Of a stretch of 64,000 nt of DNA, positions 54,401 to 63,348 are shown in pieces. Both the position numbers and the translations under genes were made by a program. Under the pieces are notes generated by a model. That model worked only from the letters and a program-made list of their open reading frames with translations, had not been told where the DNA came from and did not search any database. This stretch comes from Candidatus Cloacimonas acidaminovorans str. Evry (GTDB lineage Bacteria; Cloacimonadota; Cloacimonadia; Cloacimonadales; Cloacimonadaceae): NCBI RefSeq assembly GCF_000146065.2, contig NC_020449.1, forward strand, positions 1,178,001 through 1,242,000, in the 5' to 3' direction. The first letter of the stretch is position 1, and every line of letters starts with the position of its first letter.

Positions 54401-56904
54401 AAACGGTCAACAAAAGCAATTTGCAATTCCAAAGTCATCTTTTGTTTCAGGGCTTTATCTATATAGAGTTTCATTTTGGAGGAGTCAAACTTGGTATAAA
54501 TTTGAGCATAAGCCAACCAAACAAGTAGTTGATGTTTTCCCGTGAGCACATATTTTTCGGCTGTCTGGAAATATTTTAATGCCTGACGCAGGTTTTCAGC
54601 AAGGAAATCAACCGTTCCTAAAAGGTAATGTTTTTCAAAGAAATCAGGGAGTTCGGATATTCTCTGCATGATGAAACCGGCACGCTCAAAGAAACCGGTC
54701 ATTTCCATTTTTTCCTGAAAAATAGCGATATCAGCAATAATATTTTTGAGAGGAACTTGCAGAGCTGGATTAAAATCCAGATTCAAAACATTAAGAATGG
54801 CTTCAAATGCTTGTTCTTGTTCATTTTCCTGATTCAGCATCTCATAATATTTCAGATAGTAGAAACGGGCACAGTTATAATCATTTGCCAGAAAAGCATT
54901 AGCAATCAAACCCTTACAAGTTTCAAAATCCAAAACCGTTTCGTTGGCGTAAAATTTTAAAACACGCTGAGAAACGAGAATTTGCCTTCTCTCGTTGCAT
55001 TCGCCGAAAAGTCGCTGTTTTGCTTCAATAAAAGTGAAGTAATAATATTTCCGGTGTTTTCTTAAAATTTCGTTGTAAATGCTATCATTGAGCAGAGAAT
55101 ATAATTCTGCATCCTTTATTTTCAGGATGTAAAGCATCAATTCACGGGTTAAGGGGGTTTGAACTACGCTTAATTTCTGCAAATGTAAATAGTTAACATC
55201 TCTTAAGTGACTTAGGCGTGAAAAAATAGAATGTAACAGCCGAGTTGGCAAATGATAATTACTAAGGTCTAAGGGATAATGCAATTCTTTATTATAATAG
55301 AGTTTTTTCCGCTGGGTCAGGTCAATTAAAATTTCTACTATAAATTGGGGATTTCCGGCTGAACGTTTGTATATTTCCTCTATAAAAGCCTTAGGAACGC
55401 CATTCTGATTACTCACAGGAGTGATATTTGCCAATAAACGATTGATATAGTTTTTGGTTTCTTCCAAATTCAAGTTAGGAATATGCAGCATAACAGTATG
55501 TTCAATCTGGTCGATTTTATTGTAATCGTTACAGGTTATGGCAATTAAAATGCGATGTTTAACGATGTAAGAGGACATAAAATTAAGGAAATCTATAGAA
55601 TTATGATGCACATATTGGAAATTGCGAATAATAAAGATGATGGGTTTGTTGCTGGAAAGTTCAATCAGTAAACTTTTAACGGATTCAAAATCTAATTTTA
55701 ATTCACTAGTGGTTTGGCTGATTGTTTTTGCTTCCTGTTCCGATTCAAATAGGTAGCGACGGAATTTCTCGGAAATCATTTGTAAACCTGTATATTCTTG
55801 AATTTCATCGGCACTTAGAGATTGAACGAATTCCTTGATGAGAGCAAAAAATGCCTCGTGGTCTGTTTTGGAGCAGGTGTAATCAAAAATAAAGTATTTC
55901 CCGCTGAGCAAGTGATAACGGAAAAGGGACATAATACTGTCCTTCCCCAAACCATCTCCACCCATAACGGATATAATTTTACCGTTGCCATTTTCTACGG
56001 CGGGAATATAATCCAACAGTTGATGTGCATATTTTTCCCGCACCAGATAACTATTGAAACGCAAAGTATTGATTAGAGACCAGGAGACGGAAAAAGGATA
56101 TTGCACCGGTTGAATGCGGTTTATATAATCTACTATTTCTTCACTGTTAGTAAAACGGTTATCGGGATTTCGGTCAAGTAACCGCAAAATAAACTTTTCC
56201 AGAGGTAAGGGAATATCCTTGTTCAGCTCGCTGGGAAAATTGGGAATGAAATATTGATTGCCACCTGTAATTAACGCATTTATTTGGTCTACACTGAAAG
56301 GAAAACTGCCTGTAGTAAGTTTGTATAAAATAACCCCCAACGCATAGAAATCACTGGCTTTGCTGGGGGGCTTTCCCAAGTAAACTTCCGGCGCCAGATA
56401 AGGTAATGAACCGGAAACGGCTTGTGAATCTTTGGGAGTATCAATTTTAGAGAAACCATAGTCAATCAGTTTTACAACAATGGAATTGCCTTCCAGACGG
56501 TATAGAACATTTTCCAATTTGAGGTCTTTATGTAAAATGTTCTGGGTATGAAGTGCATTCAAAGCATAAGAAATTTGAACGGCTATATCGTAAATCAGAT
56601 TTATCCTGGATTTGCTGAATTTGAAACGAGAAAGTGGTTTGCCGTCAAAATGTTCACTGATAAAATAAATATGGTCGGCTATATGACCAAAATCCACTAC
56701 CCGATTCAGATTGGGATGCTCAAGTTGAGTAATGCGATGCATATCTTCAGCACTGAAACGAGAATATAATTCCTCGGAAGAAACATACTGAAACAGCTTT
56801 AGCGTAAAAAGCTTGTCAGTGCGAATATCACGAACTTTAAACACATTAGCCCAAGTTCCTGAACCCAAGCGTTCTAAAACTTCATAACGATGGTCTATAA
56901 ACAT
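51421..56904 (-). CDS. Ser/Thr protein kinase - ATPase - TPR - GAF - histidine kinase hybrid
   Basis: This is an 1827-aa multi-sensor kinase. Order: a Ser/Thr kinase domain (1-~265) with Gly loop LGSGTWANV, Lys36, HKDLKLEN (Asp127) and DYG (148-150, replacing DFG) and APEV; an AAA-like ATPase with Walker A GGDGLGKDS (315-323); a long TPR-rich helical region (about 570-1250); a GAF-type region (about 1330-1570, two copies possible); and a HisKA domain with SHELNTP (His1595). A HATPase_c domain follows with N-box near 1708-1712, DNGIGIP near 1749 and GLGLGLS near 1786. All catalytic motifs look intact. No response regulator is encoded nearby. Hybrid kinases of this plan are known in cyanobacteria, myxobacteria and spirochaetes. 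GGAG precedes the ATG. Confidence 0.88.
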   Translation of the reverse strand: MFIDHRYEVLERLGSGTWANVFKVRDIRTDKLFTLKLFQYVSSEELYSRFSAEDMHRITQLEHPNLNRVVDFGHIADHIYFISEHFDGKPLSRFKFSKSRINLIYDIAVQISYALNALHTQNILHKDLKLENVLYRLEGNSIVVKLIDYGFSKIDTPKDSQAVSGSLPYLAPEVYLGKPPSKASDFYALGVILYKLTTGSFPFSVDQINALITGGNQYFIPNFPSELNKDIPLPLEKFILRLLDRNPDNRFTNSEEIVDYINRIQPVQYPFSVSWSLINTLRFNSYLVREKYAHQLLDYIPAVENGNGKIISVMGGDGLGKDSIMSLFRYHLLSGKYFIFDYTCSKTDHEAFFALIKEFVQSLSADEIQEYTGLQMISEKFRRYLFESEQEAKTISQTTSELKLDFESVKSLLIELSSNKPIIFIIRNFQYVHHNSIDFLNFMSSYIVKHRILIAITCNDYNKIDQIEHTVMLHIPNLNLEETKNYINRLLANITPVSNQNGVPKAFIEEIYKRSAGNPQFIVEILIDLTQRKKLYYNKELHYPLDLSNYHLPTRLLHSIFSRLSHLRDVNYLHLQKLSVVQTPLTRELMLYILKIKDAELYSLLNDSIYNEILRKHRKYYYFTFIEAKQRLFGECNERRQILVSQRVLKFYANETVLDFETCKGLIANAFLANDYNCARFYYLKYYEMLNQENEQEQAFEAILNVLNLDFNPALQVPLKNIIADIAIFQEKMEMTGFFERAGFIMQRISELPDFFEKHYLLGTVDFLAENLRQALKYFQTAEKYVLTGKHQLLVWLAYAQIYTKFDSSKMKLYIDKALKQKMTLELQIAFVDRLAVYYSLNKDFDTAIKTIESFLEKLPTENNTNVMIRLAAMHNDLGVFYSAQKKIEEADEHLFTALNIWNRYNIKRYLGLIYNNLSDLYLKQGLTVIAEHYSELAYQYSDDLNLTMSKALALLNQGEAKIKMGDFSTAEQKLLKCQELVLSKGSDNYLQSVKRNLALAKSKIKGFGHYYTFILENEPELLNGQIKEMSPLVKTYFYYLHETGNAKKLRRLLTKNVHINYKHIHEEEFYHNALALTAMVEKDYERALNELKIALRHAGEINNNYAIAVFYVLQIRCYYGLKDVERARELIEIALPVIKNNQYRYWQCELEVLTLKLDLLSPDIPLRAILRQVNEYLIAWQEYEYYQLNVELYQIKIQIFTELKQEELAQAEFENYKAYLENITENISPDDRQNYLTINLYFLKNLKNFNLLPVVSRSRDLVKQWNDMLYNITNIHNIERIKFLIEKGLIQVLAPWQFWLMQYSEKVSSYTCFQNYNTGKDNLINTQLMPFIERAYKTDNLVVLEQNNRHLMIVPFQIGSKKIGFLLVSDKGEMPFTKQEIYLMRSTKQHLSALLVRIEDFSQITQRIEKMNQLMAITHELMRIVNLNELEPAIVSACIDFTNSTRGFLIKRDSDGAIIYKVQLNAAKQILPTVSGVSKTVLSLSQNTQEIVSTYNAVEDNRFKSAISVQDYVLHSIFCAPLVVDNNVYGYIYLDNLNDNTREMYLNTELIKLLLEQITIALKNAMLYENLLQKNNELNTFETLKDEFMAIVSHELNTPLTTLQGYVTRLKRNLFADEEEKRDIINKIENSVKKLILTINDITTLNTYNLTKSLPLTDISVQEILEIVHQEVQILSRNRRMFIKLEIEKDLPSVKANWEALHLMIYNLVLNAIRFTNDFGTVIIGARKSAFQSEKIDGKEALVLYVQDNGIGIPEYQLQNVFRTFYELNEIYAHKSGIIEYRSSGLGLGLSTSKRIAELHGGKIWIKSKENEGTTVFVSIPLKQNK

Positions 56905-56947
56905 ATTAAAGCTCCATTGCCTGATTTATTGGTTTTACGATGTATTT

Positions 56948-57877
56948 TCAGGCAAGCATATTGTAGGAATGTTTCCATCTCAAGTGAACCCAAAACCACT
57001 GTTCCGGATGTTTGTGAATTTGATTTTCCAATATTTTATCCACCTCTTCCAGAACAATTTTATAATTCTCTTCCGTATCTTCCAGTTCTTCATGCAAAAT
57101 CGGAGGAAAGAACTCAAATTGAATTCTGTCATCTTCCGCTCTGCGTGCAAAACTGGGAACTATAGGAATCTTGTAACGCAAAGAAAGTTTGGCTACTCCT
57201 TTCCAATGTGAAGCAGGAAAACCTAAAAAATCCATTACCAATCCTGAACTACCCGCATTTTGGTCAATAAGAATCGCAACTATCCTATTTTCCTTAAATT
57301 CGTGAATAATGTCTCGCAAACCGCGTTTCATATTGATAATTCGCATTCCGCAACGCTCGCGGATGGCATTGGTGTAATTATCAAATAGGGTATTGCGTTG
57401 GGGTTTGGCTATTCCGCTGATGGGAATTCCTGCTTTAGGCAAAATTCTTGCTGCTTCCCAGTTTCCATAATGCGCTGTGGCAAAAATCACACCCCTATTT
57501 AGAGATAATGCATTGTCAATATATTCTTTGCCTTGAATTCGGATGTTTTTATATAGCGTGTCGTCATCCATCAGATAACTTTCATAAACGGTTAACGCCA
57601 TATTCCGATATAATTTTTTAACAATTTCTGCCTTTTCCTTTTTGCTTTTATCCGGATAAACCTTGCTAAGCTGTTTTAAGGCAACATATTTACGGATGCC
57701 AATCACCCAACCACCAAACCAGAAGAGACCTTTGAGCACTGACTTTGCCGCTTTCGCTGGAAGAAGTTTTAGCCCCGCAATAGCTATCCTGAAACCTAAG
57801 TATTCTATTTTATTTTGTATCTGCTTATTAGGCACTTGGCTATCCTTAATAAATCCACCTTTTTCTTCTGTTACCAT
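56948..57877 (-). CDS. LpxL/HtrB-type lysophospholipid acyltransferase
   Basis: This is a membrane-associated acyltransferase of the lipid A late-acylation family. The 309-aa protein has one N-terminal hydrophobic stretch (about 30-55) and the family motif HYGNWE (His139 to Glu144, HX4E) near residue 139, with further blocks PLGRNTLF-like (KPQRNTLFDNY) and VAILIDQNAGSSGL. It could act on lipid A or another glycolipid. There is no other lipid A gene here. It is followed by the kinase hybrid 43 nt away, on the same strand; the ribosome site is not clear. The intergenic region upstream holds 9-nt repeat arrays. Confidence 0.85.
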   Translation of the reverse strand: MVTEEKGGFIKDSQVPNKQIQNKIEYLGFRIAIAGLKLLPAKAAKSVLKGLFWFGGWVIGIRKYVALKQLSKVYPDKSKKEKAEIVKKLYRNMALTVYESYLMDDDTLYKNIRIQGKEYIDNALSLNRGVIFATAHYGNWEAARILPKAGIPISGIAKPQRNTLFDNYTNAIRERCGMRIINMKRGLRDIIHEFKENRIVAILIDQNAGSSGLVMDFLGFPASHWKGVAKLSLRYKIPIVPSFARRAEDDRIQFEFFPPILHEELEDTEENYKIVLEEVDKILENQIHKHPEQWFWVHLRWKHSYNMLA

Positions 57878-57966
57878 TATTTTTAACGGGCCTGAACTGA
57901 CAAGAAATATCTGAAAGCGGAGGAGGATTTTTACAAAGAGAGAAAGAAAAGAATTAGGAAGTAAAG

Positions 57967-58002
57967 GGTTGAGAGGGTTGAGAAGGTTGAGAGGGTTGAG
58001 AG
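57967..58002. repeat. Four-unit 9-nt array GGTTGAGAG
   Basis: GGTTGAGAG (57967), GGTTGAGAA (57976), GGTTGAGAG (57985), GGTTGAGAG (57994). The reverse complement of the unit is the repeat at 46809-46880. Confidence 0.85.
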
Positions 58003-58033
58003 CCCCTTTGCTATTTTCTCTTTGCCAAAAATA

Positions 58034-58069
58034 TCTCGGTGTTCTCTATGCTTTCAGTGTTTTCGGTGT
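58034..58069. repeat. Four-unit 9-nt array TCTCGGTGT
   Basis: TCTCGGTGT (58034), TCTCTATGC (58043), TTTCAGTGT (58052), TTTCGGTGT (58061). It matches the two-unit array at 5932-5949 including the preceding AAAATA context. Confidence 0.8.
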
Positions 58070-58103
58070 TATGAATAAAAAAAATCCAGGTAGCTGATTT
58101 TAA

Positions 58104-58130
58104 TTGACAAAAATTTGGCATTCTTTAAAT
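58104..58130 (+). promoter_or_regulatory. Possible promoter of the V-ATPase operon
   Basis: TTGACA (58104-58109) is followed by TTAAAT (58125-58130) after 15 nt, 33 nt ahead of the atpE ATG at 58163. The -35 match is perfect; the -10 is weak. It is the only promoter-like signal between the divergent acyltransferase and the operon. Confidence 0.4.
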
Positions 58131-58162
58131 GTCACAAAAAGTGATAACACTGGAGATACATT

Positions 58163-58771
58163 ATGAACGACCAGTTGCAAGATTTACTAAAACGAGTTTA
58201 TGAAGAAGGTGTTGCCAAAGCCAATGCGGAAGCTGAGAAAATAATCAGTCAGGCAAAGGAACAAGCAGAAGAAACCATAGCCAAAGCTAAAGCGGAGGCA
58301 GAAGCAATTTTGAAAGATGCGGAAAAAAAGGCAGAAGACCTGAAAAAGAATACTCAATCCGATTTGAATATGGCATATAATCATACTCTTACAGCTCTCA
58401 AGCAAAAAATTACCGATCTTGTTCTTTCCGAAGCTCTCAATACTAAATTGAACGATGCCTTCAATGATACGGAATTTGTGAAAAAGCTTATTCTGGAAAC
58501 CCTTACAGCTTGGAGGGAAAATACTTCATCCGGAACAATTATCATCAGTGAAAAGATGAAACCCCATTTAGACGAGTTTTATATTAAATCCTTAAAAGAT
58601 ATCTTTGATGGTAAGTTGAAAGTTGATTTTTCACCCGTTATGAAACAGGGCTTTATTATTGCTCCCGAAGATGGAACTTATAAAATTAAATTTGAGGGAG
58701 ATGATTTTGCCAACCTGTTCAAAAATTACTTACGCCCTCGCACTAAGGAAATCCTCTTTGGTAATCAATAA
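58163..58771 (+). CDS. atpE: V-type ATPase subunit E
   Basis: Subunit E forms the peripheral stalk that holds the A3B3 head. The 202-aa protein has a long charged N-terminal coiled coil (to about residue 95, rich in Ala/Glu/Lys: KANAEAEKIISQAKEQAEET) and a C-terminal globular domain with a DGTYKIKFEGDDF stretch. Such coiled coils are typical. It is the first gene of the operon, with GGAGATACATT upstream. The V-type ATPase in such organisms may synthesise ATP or pump ions; which ion cannot be told from this subunit. Confidence 0.85.
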   Translation: MNDQLQDLLKRVYEEGVAKANAEAEKIISQAKEQAEETIAKAKAEAEAILKDAEKKAEDLKKNTQSDLNMAYNHTLTALKQKITDLVLSEALNTKLNDAFNDTEFVKKLILETLTAWRENTSSGTIIISEKMKPHLDEFYIKSLKDIFDGKLKVDFSPVMKQGFIIAPEDGTYKIKFEGDDFANLFKNYLRPRTKEILFGNQ

Positions 58772-58774
58772 TTT

Positions 58775-59662
58775 ATGAAACAAGAATATTACTATTTCGT
58801 TTCTGGACTGCCCAACATCAATATTGATGATACAAAACTGCCTTGGACTCCGGAAGAATTTTTGGCAGAGGCAAAGACCCAGGTTAGCGAAAATGACTAT
58901 CATCTTCTGGAAATTTTACATCTGCCGATGGATTTGGACAATCTCCTGAGGGTTTTGTATAAAACAAATAAAGAACGCAATATGGAAGGTCTTTATGATG
59001 ATGCTTTCTGGGAAGAATATCTGGCTTTTTTACGCAATGTAATTGATAATCCGGAATTTAAAACTCCTATTGAATTTGCAGCTCTCCCGAATTTTATCAA
59101 AGAAATAGTGTTAAATGCCTTAAAACAGGAAGAAATGCAACCTCTACCGCAAACTGAATTGGCGCTCCTAAAGAAATTTTATGCCTGGACAGCAAAAAGT
59201 CCTAATGATTTTATCAGGAACTGGTTTGCCTTTGATGCTCATATAAGAAATATTTTAACCGCTATAAACGGACGCAAATTTAATCTACCTTATGCCCAAT
59301 ATCTTGTCGGAGAAGGTGAAACAACGGAAAAACTGAGTAAAAGCCATACTGCGGATTTCGGTTTGGGCAAAGAAGATGAACTTTACAATGCACTAACTCG
59401 CATTTACGAACAAAACAATATTCTCTATCGGGAAAGGGGTTATGATATTTTACGCTGGCGGTGGATTGATGATTATAACTTCTTTAATTATTTCAATATA
59501 GACCGCATTTTAGGTTACTATTGTCAGTTGCGTATTTTAACTCGCTGGATAAAGTCATCTCCCGAATTGGGAAAAGAGGTTTTTAATTCCATTTTGAGCG
59601 ATTTGAACAATAGTTTCAGCTTTCCCGCTGATTTCAATATAAAAAGCACGCAAAGAAAATAG
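58775..59662 (+). CDS. DUF2764 protein of V-type ATPase operons
   Basis: This 295-aa protein sits between subunits E and A, where spirochaete and Bacteroidetes V-ATPase operons carry a DUF2764 gene in place of subunit C. It begins MKQEYYYFVSGLPNINIDD and is highly helical, with conserved-looking RERGYDILRWRWIDDYNFFN near 227-246. It may play the central-stalk adaptor role of subunit C/d, which is missing here. This is inference from position. It starts 3 nt after atpE and ends 13 nt before atpA, so it is in the operon. Confidence 0.75.
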   Translation: MKQEYYYFVSGLPNINIDDTKLPWTPEEFLAEAKTQVSENDYHLLEILHLPMDLDNLLRVLYKTNKERNMEGLYDDAFWEEYLAFLRNVIDNPEFKTPIEFAALPNFIKEIVLNALKQEEMQPLPQTELALLKKFYAWTAKSPNDFIRNWFAFDAHIRNILTAINGRKFNLPYAQYLVGEGETTEKLSKSHTADFGLGKEDELYNALTRIYEQNNILYRERGYDILRWRWIDDYNFFNYFNIDRILGYYCQLRILTRWIKSSPELGKEVFNSILSDLNNSFSFPADFNIKSTQRK

Positions 59663-59675
59663 AAGGTAAACAAAT

Positions 59676-61430
59676 ATGACAACAGGTATAGTTAAAGGAA
59701 TAATTTCCAACCTCGTTCAGGTTGAGGTTTCAGGTCCTGTTTCCCAAAATGAAATCTGCTACATCAATCTGGGCAAAGAAAAGTTGATGGCAGAAGTTAT
59801 TAAAGTTGTAGGAAACATAGCCAATACTCAAGTTTTTGAAAGCACACGCGGTTTAAAACCAGGTGATACTGTTGAATTTACCGATCATTTGCTGGAGGTA
59901 AAACTTGGTCCCGGAATGCTTTCCAAGAATTTTGACGGTTTGCAAGGTGACCTCAATAAAAGAAAAGGTGTTTTTTTAACTCGGGGTGAATATACTGACC
60001 CCTTAGATGAAAATTCCCTCTGGAAATTCACTCCCCTTGTCAAAGTTGGAGATAAAGTAAGTGCAGGTGACTGGTTAGGTTCAGTTCCCGAAAGTTGGAT
60101 TACTCATAAAATTATGGTTCCTTTTGTGATGGAAGATGAATATACTGTTAAAAGCATCGCTGGGGAAGGTGACTATAAAATAACCGAAACCATTGCCGTT
60201 TTGATAGACAAAGAAGGTAAGGATATAGAAATTAATATGATTCAAAAGTGGCCTGTGAAAATTCCCATTACCGCTTATGTTGAAAAACCGCGTCCCTTTA
60301 AGCTTTTGGAAACTGGCGTCCGCACAATGGATACACTAAATCCTATGGTGGAAGGTGGAACCGGCTTTATTCCAGGTCCTTTCGGAGCAGGAAAAACAGT
60401 TTTACAACATTCCATATCCAAAAATGCAGAAGCGGACTTGATTATTATGGCTGCTTGCGGTGAAAGAGCAAATGAAGTTGTGGAACTCTTTGTGGAATTT
60501 CCCGAACTGGATGACCCCAGAACGGGAAGAAAACTTATGGAGAGAACTATCATTGTTTGTAACACTTCCAATATGCCTGTAGCGGCAAGAGAAGCATCTG
60601 TTTATACGGCTATGACGATTGCGGAATATTATCGCAATATGGGACTCAAGGTTTTACTGCTGGCTGATTCCACTTCGCGTTGGGCTCAGGCATTAAGAGA
60701 AATGAGTAACAGAATGGAAGAACTTCCCGGTCCGGATGCTTATCCAATGGACCTTCCAGCCATTATTTCCAATTTTTATGCCCGTGCCGGATTTGTTTAC
60801 TTAAAAAGTGGAACTACTGGTTCTATAACTTTTATAGGAACTGTTTCTCCTGCGGGTGGAAATTTGAAAGAGCCGGTTACGGAATCCACCAAAAAAGCAG
60901 CACGTTGTTTTTACGCACTTTCTCAAGCCAGAGCAGACAGTAAACGCTATCCTGCAGTTGATCCTATTGATTCCTACAGTAAATATCTGGAATATCCCGA
61001 AGTGATTGAATATTTGAATGCCAATGTAAATCCGCATTGGGTGAAGGATGTAAATCATACCAAAGATATTCTCTTGCGCGGAAAAGAAGCACAGGAACAA
61101 ATAAATATTTTAGGTGATGATGGTGTTCCGCTTTCGTATCATGACAAATACTGGAAAAGTGAACTTGTGGATAGAATTATTTTACAACAGGATGGCTTTG
61201 ATAAAGTAGACCAATCCACGCCAATGAAAAGACAGCAATATATGCTGGAACTAATTTTAGAGATTTGCAATGCGGATTTCGTGTTTGAGGGCTTTGAAGA
61301 AGTTATGCCTTTTTACACACGGCTAATCAATATCTGCAAACAAATGAATTATATGGAATTTCAAACGCCGGAATTTAACAATTACGAAGCGGAACTACAT
61401 AAAATAGTTGCAGAAAGGAGAGCTAAATAA
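59676..61430 (+). CDS. atpA: V-type ATPase catalytic subunit A
   Basis: Subunit A carries the catalytic nucleotide sites. The 584-aa protein has the N-terminal barrel, the non-homologous bulge region typical of V-type A subunits (about 110-190), P-loop GPFGAGKTV (about 234-242), the catalytic Glu in GERANE near 262, and the stretch ADSTSRWAQALREMSNRMEE. The length fits. Its stop overlaps the start of subunit B as TAATG. Clear V-type, not F-type. Confidence 0.97.
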   Translation: MTTGIVKGIISNLVQVEVSGPVSQNEICYINLGKEKLMAEVIKVVGNIANTQVFESTRGLKPGDTVEFTDHLLEVKLGPGMLSKNFDGLQGDLNKRKGVFLTRGEYTDPLDENSLWKFTPLVKVGDKVSAGDWLGSVPESWITHKIMVPFVMEDEYTVKSIAGEGDYKITETIAVLIDKEGKDIEINMIQKWPVKIPITAYVEKPRPFKLLETGVRTMDTLNPMVEGGTGFIPGPFGAGKTVLQHSISKNAEADLIIMAACGERANEVVELFVEFPELDDPRTGRKLMERTIIVCNTSNMPVAAREASVYTAMTIAEYYRNMGLKVLLLADSTSRWAQALREMSNRMEELPGPDAYPMDLPAIISNFYARAGFVYLKSGTTGSITFIGTVSPAGGNLKEPVTESTKKAARCFYALSQARADSKRYPAVDPIDSYSKYLEYPEVIEYLNANVNPHWVKDVNHTKDILLRGKEAQEQINILGDDGVPLSYHDKYWKSELVDRIILQQDGFDKVDQSTPMKRQQYMLELILEICNADFVFEGFEEVMPFYTRLINICKQMNYMEFQTPEFNNYEAELHKIVAERRAK

Positions 61431-62752
61431 TGGAAACCCAAGCTTTTCAAAAGATATATACCAAACTCAATCAAATAACTAAAGCTACTTGCACCGTTCA
61501 GGCAACAGGAGTGGGAAATGACGAACTGGCTACAGTTGCAGGACGTTTGGCTCAGGTAGTTAAAATTATAGGTGATAATGTAACTCTGCAAATTTTTGCC
61601 GGGACTGAAGGAATTGGAACTGATGCCGAAGTTGTCTTTTTCGGAAAAGCGCCTACTTTGAAAGTTAGCGATGAATTAGGTGGCAGGTTTTTCAATGCTT
61701 ATGGTGAACCGATTGACGGAGGTCCTGAAATTGAAGGTAAAGAAGTGGAAATTGGAGGTCCTTCTGTAAATCCTGTGCGCAGAAAACAACCCTCCGAATT
61801 GATTACTACAGGAATTGCAGGAATTGATTTGAATAATACTTTGGTTACAGGACAAAAAATACCTTTCTTTGCAGACCCTGACCAACCCTATAATGAAGTA
61901 ATGGCTATGGTTGCCTTAAGAGCTCAGAGTGATAAAATTATTTTAGGGGGTATGGGGCTTTCCAACGACGACTATCTGCTTTATAAAAACACTTTTGAAA
62001 ATGCTGGAGTGATAGATAGAATCGTTTCTTTTGTAAATACTACGGAAGACCCTACTGTGGAACGACTTCTGGTTCCTGATATGGCGCTTACTGCTGCAGA
62101 ATATTTTGCTTTGGAAAAAAAGGAAAAGGTCTTGGTGTTGTTAACTGATATGACACTTTACTGCGATGCTTTAAGTATTGTTTCCAACCGTATGGACCAA
62201 ATTCCTTCCAAGGATAGTATGCCCGGTTCGCTTTACAGTGATTTAGCAAAGCTCTATGAAAAAGCAGTGCAATTTCCCGATGGTGGCTCCATAACAATTA
62301 TTGCAGTTACAACTCTTTCGGGAGGAGATATTACTCATGCCATTCCCGATAATACAGGTTACATAACAGAAGGACAGCTTTTCCTGAAACGCGATACGGA
62401 TATTGGAAAAGTTATTGTTGATCCTTTCCGTTCTCTTTCTCGTTTGAAACAGCTTGTGATAGGCAAAAAGACAAGGGAAGACCATCCCCAGGTAATGAAT
62501 ACTGCAGTGCGTCTTTATGCCGATGCTGCCAATGCTAAAACCAAGCTGGAAAACGGTTTTGACTTATCCGATTATGATATCCGCGTGCTTGATTTTGCCA
62601 AAGAGTATTCCGATAAGATTTTGGCTGTTGATGTTAATATCAGCACCGATGAAATGTTGGATAGAACCTGGGAACTTTTCCAGAAGTATTTCAACCGTGC
62701 TGAAATAGGTATCAAAGACGAATTTATGAATTTGTATTGGAAGAAAGGATGA
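61430..62752 (+). CDS. atpB: V-type ATPase subunit B
   Basis: Subunit B is the regulatory, non-catalytic head subunit. The 440-aa protein shows family stretches: the start of the barrel, GEPIDGGPEI, TGIAGIDLNNTLVTGQKIPFF near 123-143 where the P-loop is replaced, and a SIVSNRMDQIPSKDSMPGSLYSDLA stretch near 243-267. Walker A is degenerate as expected for B. Its stop overlaps the atpD start as ATGA. Coupled with subunit A by TAATG. Confidence 0.97.
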   Translation: METQAFQKIYTKLNQITKATCTVQATGVGNDELATVAGRLAQVVKIIGDNVTLQIFAGTEGIGTDAEVVFFGKAPTLKVSDELGGRFFNAYGEPIDGGPEIEGKEVEIGGPSVNPVRRKQPSELITTGIAGIDLNNTLVTGQKIPFFADPDQPYNEVMAMVALRAQSDKIILGGMGLSNDDYLLYKNTFENAGVIDRIVSFVNTTEDPTVERLLVPDMALTAAEYFALEKKEKVLVLLTDMTLYCDALSIVSNRMDQIPSKDSMPGSLYSDLAKLYEKAVQFPDGGSITIIAVTTLSGGDITHAIPDNTGYITEGQLFLKRDTDIGKVIVDPFRSLSRLKQLVIGKKTREDHPQVMNTAVRLYADAANAKTKLENGFDLSDYDIRVLDFAKEYSDKILAVDVNISTDEMLDRTWELFQKYFNRAEIGIKDEFMNLYWKKG

Positions 62753-63348
62753 ACCTGAAATTTCAGTATAATAAAATCTCTCAGTTACAACTGATTAAAC
62801 AACTGGCGGTTAGGCAAAGAGCTTTGCCAACCTTGAAAAACAAGGAAAGTGCCTTACGCCTGGAAGTTAAAAAAGCGCGCGACCAGGCATTTGCCTTAGA
62901 CCAAAAAATGAAAGAACGCACTGCAGAACTTGATGCTTTTATGAAATTGTTTGTGGAATTTGATCCTGACATCGTAAAAATTAAAAATGTGGAAATTAAA
63001 ACCCGTAAAATAGCCGGTGTAAAAACCCCCCTATTGGAAAACATAGAATTTGAAATAGCGGACTATAACCTTTTTAAAGCTCCTTCCTGGTATCCCGAAG
63101 GAATTGCTTTGCTGCAAGAAATTTGCCAACTCCAAATTGAAAGGGACTTTTTTATTCGCAAGATGCAAATTTTGGAGCAAGTGCGGAAAAAGACAACGCA
63201 GAAAGTGAATCTCTACGAAAAAGTACAAATACCTGCCTTTGAAGATGCCATTCTAAAAATAAAACGCTATCTGGAAGATGAAGAAAATTTATCCAAGGCA
63301 TCACAGAAAATACTTAAATCCCGCTTTGAACAGGAGAGCCAGCTATGA
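62749..63348 (+). CDS. atpD: V-type ATPase subunit D
   Basis: Subunit D is the central-stalk rotor shaft. The 199-aa protein is nearly all alpha-helix, with long coiled coils at both ends and a middle loop near 80-120, the V-type D pattern. The start is the ATG at 62749-62751, overlapping the B stop (ATGA). A TTG at 62737 would add four residues and is unlikely. Its stop overlaps the next ATG (63345). No separate subunit F or C gene lies in the operon so far. Confidence 0.9.
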   Translation: MNLKFQYNKISQLQLIKQLAVRQRALPTLKNKESALRLEVKKARDQAFALDQKMKERTAELDAFMKLFVEFDPDIVKIKNVEIKTRKIAGVKTPLLENIEFEIADYNLFKAPSWYPEGIALLQEICQLQIERDFFIRKMQILEQVRKKTTQKVNLYEKVQIPAFEDAILKIKRYLEDEENLSKASQKILKSRFEQESQL

